Origin: Candidatus Faecalibacterium faecipullorum
Lineage (GTDB): Bacteria; Bacillota; Clostridia; Oscillospirales; Ruminococcaceae
NCBI GenBank assembly: GCA_019118985.1
Contig: DWXX01000052.1
Span: forward strand, 1 to 16,932
Length of the DNA: 16,932 nt
Reading direction: 5' to 3'
Positions within the stretch are counted from its first letter, which is position 1. Every line of letters starts with the position of its first letter. The notes beneath the pieces were generated by a model that was not told the origin of the DNA, did no database searches, and saw only the letters and a program-made list of their open reading frames with translations. Positions 1-5,178 of the stretch are shown piece by piece. Position numbers and translations under genes: made by a program.

Positions 1-1158
1 CAGCACAAGGTCATAGAGCACGTCATATTCCACCCGGTGCTGGGTGCAATGGTTCTTGCCGTAGGCGTTGTAGGTCTTGCAGGCGTAGATTTGCTGGGGG
101 TGCTTGGCGTTGGTGGCCCGGATGGTCAGGGACTTACCGCACTCGCCGCATTTGAGCAGCCCGGCGAACAGGCTGACCTCTCCGTTCTGCCGCGGCCGCT
201 GCCGGGCGCGGAGCTTTTCCTGCACGACCTCAAAACTGCCACGGTCGATGAGTGCCTCGTGCCGGCCCTCCACCACGATCCAGTCCTCGGGGCGCTTGTC
301 CCCGATGGTGCCGATCTTAAAGCGGTAGAGCTTCTTCTGGGAGGCAATCGCCCCGGTGTAGACAGGGTTAGACAAAATGTCCTTGATGACGCTGAAATCC
401 CAGATGTAGCGCCCGTTTTCGGGGTCGGCCTTCTCCCATTTGGTAAAGGTATCCCGCAGGCCCCGCTGCCGGTTCCACCAGGTGGGGCAAGGGATACGCT
501 GTTCCTCCAGCCGTCGCCGGATAAAGTTCGGGCCGTGCCCTTCCAGCGCCCACGCAAAGATTTGCCGGACAATGAGAGCCGTTTCCTCGTCAATCAGCAG
601 GTGGTTTTTGTTCTCCGGGTCTTTCCGGTAGCCGAAGGGGGCAAGGCAGCCGGTAAACTGCCCCTTTTGCGCTTTCAGCAGGTAGGACGAATGGACTTTT
701 TTAGAAATGTCCTTGCTGTACATCTCGTTGAGGATGTTCTTGAACGGGGCAACATCATTGCTCTCCCGCATGGTGTCAATGCCGTCGTTCATGGCGATGT
801 ACCGCACCCCATGACGCGGGAAGAAGTCCTCGATGAGGAAGCCGGTCTGCAAGTAGTTGCGGCCCAGTCTCGACAAATCTTTCGTTACAACGATATTGAC
901 CTGTTTGCGCTCGACGGCTTTCAGCATCCGCTGCAGCGCGGGCCGCTCCATGTTCAGGCCCGTGTAGCCGTCGTCCTGGTAAACTTCCACGACCTCCCAT
1001 CCCTGCTGTTCGCAGTAGGTTTCCAGCATGGCCCGCTGGTTGGCGATGCTGGCGCTCTCGCCCTGCAGGTCGTCGTCCTTGGACAGGCGGCAGTAGACCG
1101 CCGCCCGGCACGACCCGGCCAAAAGCGTCCGCATCTGTTCGTTCATGGTGTTCTTCAT
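1..1158 (-). CDS. Large serine site-specific recombinase (TnpX-like), C-terminus cut by window edge
   Basis: This is a DNA strand-exchange enzyme that would excise and integrate the surrounding element. The reading frame is open from ATG at 1158 to base 1 (386 codons) and runs off the window, so it is partial; the family is usually over 500 aa. Seen: an N-terminal resolvase domain with YCRLSKD, making Ser26 the expected nucleophile, then VTKDLSRLGRNYLQ and MNDGID. A central recombinase domain follows, and near residues 345-380 a zinc-ribbon begins (CGECGKS, then further Cys). The start ATG overlaps the stop of the upstream 68-aa gene (ATGA), so translation is probably coupled. Co-occurrence with a MobV relaxase resembles Tn4451/Tn4453-type mobilizable elements, where TnpX is the recombinase. 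Family assignment is firm; the TnpX subgroup is inferred from context. Confidence 0.93.
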   Translation of the reverse strand, partial: MKNTMNEQMRTLLAGSCRAAVYCRLSKDDDLQGESASIANQRAMLETYCEQQGWEVVEVYQDDGYTGLNMERPALQRMLKAVERKQVNIVVTKDLSRLGRNYLQTGFLIEDFFPRHGVRYIAMNDGIDTMRESNDVAPFKNILNEMYSKDISKKVHSSYLLKAQKGQFTGCLAPFGYRKDPENKNHLLIDEETALIVRQIFAWALEGHGPNFIRRRLEEQRIPCPTWWNRQRGLRDTFTKWEKADPENGRYIWDFSVIKDILSNPVYTGAIASQKKLYRFKIGTIGDKRPEDWIVVEGRHEALIDRGSFEVVQEKLRARQRPRQNGEVSLFAGLLKCGECGKSLTIRATNAKHPQQIYACKTYNAYGKNHCTQHRVEYDVLYDLVL

Positions 1159-1361
1159 AACCGTTCCCCGCACGATCCAGACGGTACTCGGTCACTTGGA
1201 ACCTTACTTTCAGTATACCGGAAATCCGGCCCGCCTACAAGGCAGTCGGCGGCCCGCCGCTCGTGATATTTTTTCACGATGAGGCTCACAAAAACATCGG
1301 TGGCGTCGAGGTTCCCGGCAAAGACGGTCTTGACGCTGATCTTGGTCTGATTCTTCCCCAT
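1155..1361 (-). CDS. Small conserved-position element protein, 68 aa, function unknown
   Basis: Starts at ATG 1361, preceded by GGGAGG 8 nt upstream; an in-frame GTG at 1370 is less likely. It begins 16 nt after the relaxase stop, and its stop overlaps the recombinase start in an ATGA. The N-terminal half (KISVKTVFAG, then DATDVFVSLIV) looks like a small folded module. The C-terminal half is Arg/Ser/Gly-rich and may be poorly conserved. No catalytic motif or membrane segment is visible. Tn4451-type elements carry small genes of unknown role (for example tnpW) beside the recombinase; I cannot say whether this one is homologous. The tight coupling suggests it is made with the recombinase and may modulate excision (inference). 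Confidence 0.65.
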   Translation of the reverse strand: MGKNQTKISVKTVFAGNLDATDVFVSLIVKKYHERRAADCLVGGPDFRYTESKVPSDRVPSGSCGERL

Positions 1362-1377
1362 AGGCCCCACCTCCCGC

Positions 1378-2355
1378 TCAGTCCCGGCCCGCTTCGCGGC
1401 GGGCGGCTTTGGGCTTTCGGAACTCGTCCAGGACTTCTGGCGGTATCCGTTCCAAAAGTGCCATCGCGTCCTCGTAGCCGCGCCGGAGCTGCACGTCCCG
1501 CAGCTCCTTGAGGACGCTGGTCTTGGTAGCGGTTTCCAGGGATTGCTTCAACTCGGTAGTTTTCTTTTTGAGCCGCTTGTTTTCGGTGACTGTCTCAGTG
1601 AAAGCTACATTGTACTTCTTGAGCTGGGTGTGCATCTTTTCAACAGCCGGGATATAACCGTCCAGCAGCTTGGAAATCTCGGCGGCCCGCTTCTTGCCGT
1701 TCAAAGGATTGACGCCGGAGAGCAAATCGTCCAGTCTCTGTCGCTGCTTGTTGAGGCGGGTCATCTCCTTAAAGATACGGGACGGGATGTGGTCGCGGCC
1801 CGTCTGGTTGGCGCTCTCGCCGCGCTCCAGGTCGGGGTATTTTTGGACCATGTGCTCCCAAAACTGGTCCTGCCACCAGGTCAGCTTTTTCTTGTTGCCC
1901 ACAATCTCCTTGGCGCTCAGGCGGCCGTCTGGCGTCAGCGGGACAAAAGAAAGGTGCATATGGGGCGTCTTTTCGTCCATATGCACCACGGCGGATAGTA
2001 TTGTTTCTTTGGCTTGCTGTTTTTCGAAGAAGCGCAGGGTCTCGGTAAAGAACGCTTTGACCTCGGCATGATTCTTTCCCTTAAAGAACTCCGGCGTAGC
2101 GGTGAACAGGACCTCCACCACCCGGATGCTGTCCTTCCGGGTTCGGCAGCCAGCGGCGCTGATTTGGCGCTCAGCCTCAGTTCGGTATTTGCCCGATGGT
2201 TTGATGAGGTGGAAGTTGTATTCGCTGCGGGACTGGTCAATGTCGGGGTTGCTGGCGTATTTTTCTTTTCGGCGCTCGTTGTGGGCCTCGATATTTGTGA
2301 TCTCGGGGCCTTTGTACTTGGCGAAGCGCATGATGGCGTAGTGAGGTTGTGTCAA
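1378..2355 (-). CDS. MobV/Pre family relaxase (plasmid mobilization protein)
   Basis: Nicks the element at oriT and leads the strand into a recipient, using a conjugation machine supplied by another element. The 325-aa protein has the family's N-terminal signature (YAIMRFAKYKG), then HNERRKEKY around residues 25-33, where His25 matches the position of the catalytic His of MobV enzymes. The metal-binding motif is HMDEKTPHMH at residues 125-134. A long charged coiled-coil-like region fills about 195-290, as is usual for MobV. The start is TTG at 2355, chosen because AAGGAGGG lies 7 nt upstream and because it keeps the conserved N-terminus; the next Met is inside that motif. It is first in the operon with the 68-aa gene and recombinase. 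A second Shine-Dalgarno/ATG upstream is described in the findings. Confidence 0.95.
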   Translation of the reverse strand: MTQPHYAIMRFAKYKGPEITNIEAHNERRKEKYASNPDIDQSRSEYNFHLIKPSGKYRTEAERQISAAGCRTRKDSIRVVEVLFTATPEFFKGKNHAEVKAFFTETLRFFEKQQAKETILSAVVHMDEKTPHMHLSFVPLTPDGRLSAKEIVGNKKKLTWWQDQFWEHMVQKYPDLERGESANQTGRDHIPSRIFKEMTRLNKQRQRLDDLLSGVNPLNGKKRAAEISKLLDGYIPAVEKMHTQLKKYNVAFTETVTENKRLKKKTTELKQSLETATKTSVLKELRDVQLRRGYEDAMALLERIPPEVLDEFRKPKAARREAGRD

Positions 2356-2425
2356 GGGCAGCCCTCCTTGTAAATGGAATGGTCATGTTGTGGGTGGGCA
2401 TAGTGGGAACCTCCTTTCAGATTTT

Positions 2426-2450
2426 GGTGCGGATCAATGGAATCCGCACC
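2426..2450. repeat. Perfect 9-bp inverted repeat upstream of the relaxase
   Basis: GGTGCGGAT (2426-2434) and ATCCGCACC (2442-2450) are separated by 7 nt. There is no T-tract on either strand, so it is not a convincing terminator. It lies directly upstream of the relaxase ribosome-binding sites, where it could be part of oriT or an autoregulatory relaxase site (inference). Confidence 0.6.
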
Positions 2451-2498
2451 ACTTTTGAATGTATTGAAATCTATTTGTCTTGTCGCTTTGTAATACAA

Positions 2499-2562
2499 AA
2501 ATCAAGTGGTCATTTTGAACACTTGATTTGGTGGTGGCAAGTTGTCAAAATGACAACCTGCC
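2499..2562. repeat. Two adjacent hairpins with AAAAT loops; oriT candidate
   Basis: First hairpin: AAATCAAGTG (2499-2508) pairs perfectly with CACTTGATTT (2520-2529). The 11-nt centre, read on the minus strand, contains TCAAAATGA. Second hairpin: 2536-2546 pairs with 2552-2562 around AAAAT, with core GTTGTC-AAAAT-GACAAC and one mismatch. The two share the sequence TCAAAATGAC in opposite orientation. They lie about 145-205 bp upstream of the relaxase start, where MobV elements usually carry oriT, so they are candidate oriT structures (inference). The same loop recurs at 3679-3713 and 4212-4440. Confidence 0.7.
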
Positions 2563-2590
2563 GCTTTCGTTACAGGTAAAATCAGGTTAT

Positions 2591-2630
2591 TTCTGTGATA
2601 ACTTGATTGCCGGCATACAAAAGTAGCGCA
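2591..2630 (+). repeat. 40-bp direct repeat, copy 1 (left of toxin-antitoxin locus)
   Basis: Matches 3607-3646 at 35 of 40 positions by hand alignment, including an uninterrupted stretch of 17 bases beginning TTGCCGGCATAC. Four of the five differences are transitions. Weaker similarity continues to about 2637 after one indel. The pair brackets the whole type III toxin-antitoxin locus, 1016 bp apart. Confidence 0.8.
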
Positions 2631-2680
2631 CTTCCAAGGCCAAAGAACGAATCAACGATTATTTTTCTCTTTCTAGCCTA

Positions 2681-2709
2681 TTGACAAAAAACTTGCTGAT
2701 GTGTATACT
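2681..2709 (+). promoter_or_regulatory. Consensus sigma-A promoter of the antitoxin RNA
   Basis: TTGACA at 2681-2686, a 17-bp spacer, and TATACT at 2704-2709. The transcript is expected to begin near 2716, just before the repeats. A near-perfect promoter fits the need for abundant antitoxin RNA in type III systems. Confidence 0.88.
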
Positions 2710-2715
2710 AATCAT

Positions 2716-2870
2716 AGAAGGACAGAGTCCCTCCAAAATAGTGTTCGCTCCCCGACAAGCGGCTTATAAATGGCCGGGATTACAAATATTGTCCGCTCCC
2801 CGATATGCGGCTTATAAATGTTCGGGACTCAAATGTTTGTAACGTCCTGTCAAACGGCAGGGCGTTATTT
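2716..2870 (+). ncRNA. cptI: Type III antitoxin RNA precursor (CptI-like)
   Basis: In type III toxin-antitoxin systems the antitoxin is an RNA made of short tandem repeats, cut by the toxin into pseudoknots that then bind and inhibit it. Seen here: two repeats of 48 nt (2746-2793 and 2794-2841) plus a partial 5' unit before them, between a consensus promoter and a terminator. Each unit can form an interleaved (H-type) pseudoknot. In copy 2, CCGC 2793-2796 pairs with GCGG 2807-2810, while CCCGA 2799-2803 pairs with TCGGG 2822-2826. In copy 1 the first stem becomes UCGC with GCGG (a U-G pair) and the second becomes CCCG with CGGG. Preservation of both stems supports a folded RNA. The gene symbol rests on resemblance to the CptIN family. 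Confidence 0.85.
2746..2841 (+). repeat. Tandem 48-nt antitoxin repeats (2 units)
   Basis: Unit 1 is 2746-2793 and unit 2 is 2794-2841. They share CGCTCCCCGA, GCGGCTTATAAATG, CGGGA and CAAAT. Differences fall mostly outside the two pairing stems or preserve pairing. Confidence 0.88.
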
Positions 2871-2871
2871 T
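2841..2871 (+). terminator. Attenuating terminator between antitoxin RNA and toxin gene
   Basis: 2841-2851 pairs with 2856-2866: an 11-bp stem that includes two G-U pairs, with loop AAAC, followed by TATTTTG. A leaky terminator here is the standard type III arrangement, because it keeps antitoxin RNA in excess of toxin mRNA. Confidence 0.88.
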
Positions 2872-2890
2872 GTTACAAGAGGGATGTTCC

Positions 2891-3508
2891 ATGTTACAAG
2901 CACAGTTATACTTTTTATCAGACCAATACTATCAAGATTTCCTGGATGATAAACTGATGAAAAACAAAGATACCATCGACGGAGTACTACACAGTCGCCC
3001 TTGTTTCTTTGCCTTCTCCGATTCTAAAATTCCAGAAATTTACTGGATCGTTCCTATTTCGTCCAAATTTGAAAAGTATAAACGGATTGAACAGGATAAA
3101 ATCCGAAAATATGGCCGCTGTAACACCATTTGCTTCGGTACCGTTCTCGGCAGAAACACAGCGTTTTTGATTCAAAATATGTGTCCCGCTATTGAAAAGT
3201 ACCTTGTCCCATACATCGACAAAAACCGGCAGCCCATTCGGATCGATGACCGCGTAGCTGCCGATATAAAGAAAAATGCCCGCGAAGTGCTTGCGATTGC
3301 TAGGCGGGGTGCAAAAGTGATATTCCCGGACGTCTTTCAAATCTATCGTGGATTGGAAGAACAGCTTCGACAGGCTCAGAAGGATAGATTGCCTCCTTCA
3401 AACACACAGGAAAAGACAAGTATTTTAGAGCAATTACACCAATTGGAGCAAGCTCGGCCTTCCGGCAATCGAAAAAAGAGTTCAAAGCAGCGAGATCAGG
3501 AACGGTAA
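2891..3508 (+). CDS. cptN: Type III toxin, CptN/ToxN-like endoribonuclease
   Basis: Predicted endoribonuclease that cuts cellular mRNA and its own antitoxin RNA precursor, and is held inactive by the pseudoknots. The start is ATG 2891, with AGAGGG 7 nt upstream; an in-frame TTG at 2870 lies inside the terminator and is rejected. The 205-aa protein opens with LYFLSDQYYQDF. It then has RPCFFAF and IYWIVPISSKFEKYKRI (about residues 45-65), FLIQNMCP, and a basic segment with IARRGAKV (about 140-147). This order (a Tyr/Phe-rich start, 'YW-P-SS-KYK', then a helical RRG region) matches my knowledge of CptN-type toxins. The last ~50 residues are a charged, probably extended tail beyond the usual ~150-170 aa. 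Recognition rests on family pattern plus the unmistakable upstream repeats. Confidence 0.85.
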   Translation: MLQAQLYFLSDQYYQDFLDDKLMKNKDTIDGVLHSRPCFFAFSDSKIPEIYWIVPISSKFEKYKRIEQDKIRKYGRCNTICFGTVLGRNTAFLIQNMCPAIEKYLVPYIDKNRQPIRIDDRVAADIKKNAREVLAIARRGAKVIFPDVFQIYRGLEEQLRQAQKDRLPPSNTQEKTSILEQLHQLEQARPSGNRKKSSKQRDQER

Positions 3509-3523
3509 GCCTCTACATACCTG

Positions 3524-3571
3524 TGTACGGACGTACATGGCCAAAAGACCGAGTTTTCCCATATACAGCAT
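3524..3571. repeat. TGTACG dyad plus flanking 40-bp repeat, copy 1
   Basis: TGTACG-GA-CGTACA (3524-3537) is a perfect dyad with a 2-bp centre. The 40 bases from its right half-site (3532-3571) match 3788-3827 at 31 of 40 positions. It lies just after the toxin gene stop. It resembles a binding site for a dimeric protein; the protein is unknown. Confidence 0.7.
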
Positions 3572-3584
3572 TATGCCGGATTTC

Positions 3585-3597
3585 GGTAGCCGCTACC
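3585..3597. repeat. Short perfect palindrome
   Basis: GGTAGC-C-GCTACC, with 6-bp arms around one base, just upstream of the second 40-bp direct repeat. No function can be assigned. Confidence 0.45.
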
Positions 3598-3606
3598 AAA
3601 ATTCTT

Positions 3607-3646
3607 TTCTGTGACACCTTGGTTGCCGGCATACAAAAGCAGCGCG
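3607..3646 (+). repeat. 40-bp direct repeat, copy 2 (right of toxin-antitoxin locus)
   Basis: Second copy of the repeat at 2591-2630, in the same orientation. Similarity continues loosely to about 3653. See the findings for interpretation as cassette borders or as a duplicated regulatory block. Confidence 0.8.
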
Positions 3647-3678
3647 TTCCAAAGACGGAAGCATTGCTTTAGAAAATC

Positions 3679-3713
3679 AAAGTAGCCGGCTTCAAAACGA
3701 ATCCGACTACTTT
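3679..3713. repeat. Isolated hairpin with AAAAC loop
   Basis: AAAGTAG, CGG and TTC on the left pair with GAA, CCG and CTACTTT on the right around AAAAC (3694-3698). Single unpaired bases sit opposite each other and there are no bulges. This symmetrical design matches the hairpins at 2499-2562 and 4212-4440. Confidence 0.7.
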
Positions 3714-3756
3714 ATGACAGTGAACAATTCTTCATATGGCGCGTTTTGGGTAAAAT

Positions 3757-3827
3757 GCTATGTACGTGCGTACAGACTTGGTACATACGTACATAGCGAA
3801 AAGGCCAAATTCTCCTATATGCAGAAT
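3757..3827. repeat. TGTACG dyads within an 11-bp inverted repeat, copy 2
   Basis: TGTACG-TG-CGTACA (3761-3774) is followed 19 bp later by a weaker copy, GGTACA-TA-CGTACA (3780-3793). Both lie inside a larger perfect inverted repeat, GCTATGTACGT (3757-3767) with ACGTACATAGC (3787-3797). The DNA after it (3788-3827) repeats 3532-3571. The sites lie downstream of, and convergent with, the zinc-finger gene. Confidence 0.72.
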
Positions 3828-3851
3828 CACCGCTTTCAAGAGGAGAGCGGC

Positions 3852-4184
3852 TCATTGAGCGGCGGTTTCTGCGGCGCGCTGCCGGTAGCTCTTTTGCCGG
3901 CAGGCGTTTGAACAGAATCTGGCGTCAGCCCGTACCGGGTCGAACGGTTTGCCGCAGCAGGTGCAGGTCAGCTCACCCCGCACCCGACGCCGCCGGATGC
4001 TGTTGCGGAGGTTGAGGGCCTTGTGGCCGCAAGTCTCATAGCGGCAATATTTTCGGTTGTGGGTCCGGGTATAAAGCAGCTTGCGGCAATATCCGCAGCG
4101 GAATTGCCGGACACCGTAGCCGCCTGTCTCATACATGGCTTTTAAGGTATTCTGATTTTCGCGTTCCCATTGTTCGGTCGTCAT
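3852..4184 (-). CDS. Small double zinc-finger protein, 110 aa
   Basis: Function not known. The start is ATG 4184, which has AAAGGAGG 9 nt upstream; the longer frame from 4265 runs through hairpin DNA and is not credible. Two cysteine clusters are visible. The first is C30-x2-C33 with C47-x4-C52. The second is C74-x2-C77 with C91-x3-C95, ending in FCSNACRQKSYRQR. A very basic linker (SIRRRRVRG, about 62-70) joins them. The pattern suggests two zinc ribbons and nucleic-acid binding. It lies alone between the TGTACG dyads (downstream) and the hairpin array (upstream), so it is an obvious candidate to bind one of these (inference). No transmembrane segment is visible. Confidence 0.8.
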   Translation of the reverse strand: MTTEQWERENQNTLKAMYETGGYGVRQFRCGYCRKLLYTRTHNRKYCRYETCGHKALNLRNSIRRRRVRGELTCTCCGKPFDPVRADARFCSNACRQKSYRQRAAETAAQ

Positions 4185-4211
4185 GGCGGGATTCCTCCTT
4201 TCCGGGCAGTG

Positions 4212-4440
4212 TGTTACAGGTATGAGGTTGTGAGCAAAATGGTCACTACTATTTTGCCGTAACATGGCTGTGGTTGCCTGTTCCCAAAAAGGGAATAGCC
4301 AGATAACTGTAACGCGGCCCTGTTGCGGTTATCTGGCGGTGGACAAAATGACCAGCACCACGCACCTGTAACGCTCTTGTCGTGAGGCGTTACGGCTATC
4401 TAGGTGTGGGCAAAAAGCCCACATCTACAAAGCTGTAACG
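4212..4440. repeat. Tandem array of four hairpins with AAAAA/AAAAT loops
   Basis: Four hairpin centres lie at 4236-4240 (AAAAT), 4286-4290 (AAAAA), 4345-4349 (AAAAT) and 4412-4416 (AAAAA). Arms are up to 24 nt each with mostly symmetrical 1x1 mismatches and no bulges. Hairpin spans: 4212-4264, about 4275-4301 for the inner half of the second, 4321-4373, and 4388-4440. The last three right arms are each exactly 24 nt and end in TGTAACG: 4308-4314, 4367-4373 and 4434-4440 (all preceded by C). Left arms share (T/C)GTT(A/G)C. The stem sequences differ while pairing and loop persist. Adjacent arms can also pair with each other, for example CCAGATAAC 4299-4307 with 4328-4336, and 4368-4374 with 4387-4393. 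The array lies upstream of the zinc-finger gene. Confidence 0.85.
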
Positions 4441-4582
4441 GCCGGGCAGATCTGCCGCTCTCCCTGCATGAGCTTCCTGCCCCCTCCCGGCGGCGTTGTC
4501 CGGCTCGCTCCTTTTGGAGGTCCTGGCCGGGTATTCCATGCAGACGGTCGTTCGGTTCTCAAAGTGCAAACAGGCAATGGAA

Positions 4583-4750
4583 CCAAAAAATCGCTACACA
4601 AACAGACTGGAAAAGCTCCCCCTTCTCGGGAGGCCTCCAGTTCCATTTTATGTAGCGATTCAATTTGTTCTAAAACTGCTCCGATTGCTCTGAATGCTTT
4701 GAGAATCGAGCTGAAATATCTATACCATTTATTTTTCCATATTCAATTGT
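4583..4750 (-). ncRNA. Candidate small RNA, about 165 nt, at the element's right end
   Basis: A promoter (4757-4786) and a terminator-like stem (4589-4660 followed by T6) on the minus strand define a short transcription unit with no convincing reading frame. The 3' half is highly foldable: a 10-bp outer stem encloses ACTGGA/TCCAGT and CTCCC/GGGAG. If termination is incomplete, the same transcript would read through the hairpin array into the zinc-finger gene, so it could equally be an attenuated leader. No known RNA family recognised. Confidence 0.4.
4585..4660 (-). terminator. Structured terminator-like stem on the minus strand
   Basis: AATCGCTACA (4589-4598) pairs perfectly with TGTAGCGATT (4651-4660). 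Nested inside are ACTGGA 4606-4611 with TCCAGT 4636-4641, and CTCCC 4616-4620 with GGGAG 4628-4632. Six A's at 4585-4590 give a U-tract on the minus strand. Confidence 0.5.
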
Positions 4751-4756
4751 CTGGTA

Positions 4757-4786
4757 AGTGTATCATGGACCTGCACTGGATGTCAA
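4757..4786 (-). promoter_or_regulatory. Promoter reading leftward into the element
   Basis: On the minus strand: TTGACA (4786-4781), an 18-bp spacer, then TACACT (4762-4757) with an upstream TG (extended -10). Expected start is near 4750. It would drive the candidate small RNA and possibly the zinc-finger gene. Confidence 0.65.
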
Positions 4787-4918
4787 CGGATTTTTACGAT
4801 GGCAAAACAATTTCAGCAAGGTGCAATAGAACAGGATGAAAATTTCAGCATAACGCCAAACACAACGAAATATCAGGACGAAAGACGAGAGTGATATACC
4901 TTTGCTCCGCAGAGGGCA

Positions 4919-4962
4919 AAAGGCTGGCAGACAGGTGTAGCTTGCATCATCTGCCAGCCTTT
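4919..4962. terminator. Strong hairpin terminator, possibly bidirectional
   Basis: AAAGGCTGGCAGA (4919-4931) pairs perfectly over 13 bp with 4950-4962; the loop is 18 nt. ATTTTG follows on the plus strand, and TTTT from the stem edge follows on the minus strand. It is positioned to stop the RpiR/ECF operon transcript arriving from the right. It sits near the probable border between mobile element and backbone. Confidence 0.7.
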
Positions 4963-5178
4963 ATTTTGCTGATTTCACCGCCAAAGCAGGGGGTGGAGGA
5001 TGCCCACGCTGTCCTCTCCTTCACAAAGGTATAACACACTAGACTTTCTGCGAAAGTCGTGTGCCACGAAACCCCTGCGCGGTTTCTTTGGATTCTTCCG
5101 GCCGCCACGCGGTAACCGCCCCCTGGCAGCATTGCCGCTTTCCGCAGACCGCACCAGCGCACTGCCCCGTATACCGAG
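4963..5178. other. Gap between mobile element and ECF operon; no gene seen
   Basis: No credible reading frame on either strand. Two short hairpins are present: GACTTTC-TGC-GAAAGTC (5042-5058), and GAAACC 5068-5073 with GGTTTC 5081-5086. Base composition changes from mixed to GC-rich across this stretch, so the element's right junction probably lies here or just before 4919 (inference). Confidence 0.5.

Noticed and set aside
37..1266. 409-codon open frame on the plus strand opposite the recombinase
   Set aside because: Lies antisense to a recombinase with clear motifs; the product has no recognisable domain and is typical of frames opened by GC-rich DNA.
2426..2450. Rho-independent terminator
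   Set aside because: The stem is perfect but there is no T-tract on either strand.
2746..2841. CRISPR array
   Set aside because: Units are directly adjacent with no spacers, and promoter, pseudoknots, terminator and toxin explain them.
3714..3911. 65-codon plus-strand frame
   Set aside because: Crosses the TGTACG dyads and enters the zinc-finger gene antisense; no ribosome-binding site or domain.
4185..4265. N-terminal extension of the zinc-finger protein to ATG 4265
   Set aside because: It would lie within hairpin array DNA; ATG 4184 has a strong ribosome-binding site and begins the conserved-looking protein.
4425..4646. 73-codon minus-strand frame, MELEASREGG...
   Set aside because: Runs through the hairpin and terminator-like stem, has Pro/Gly/Arg low complexity, no ribosome-binding site, and ends inside the hairpin array. 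The overlapping plus-strand frame 4468-4839 is rejected likewise.
4947..5162. 71-codon minus-strand frame downstream of the RpiR gene
   Set aside because: Starts without a ribosome-binding site, spans hairpins and the terminator, and resembles no protein family.
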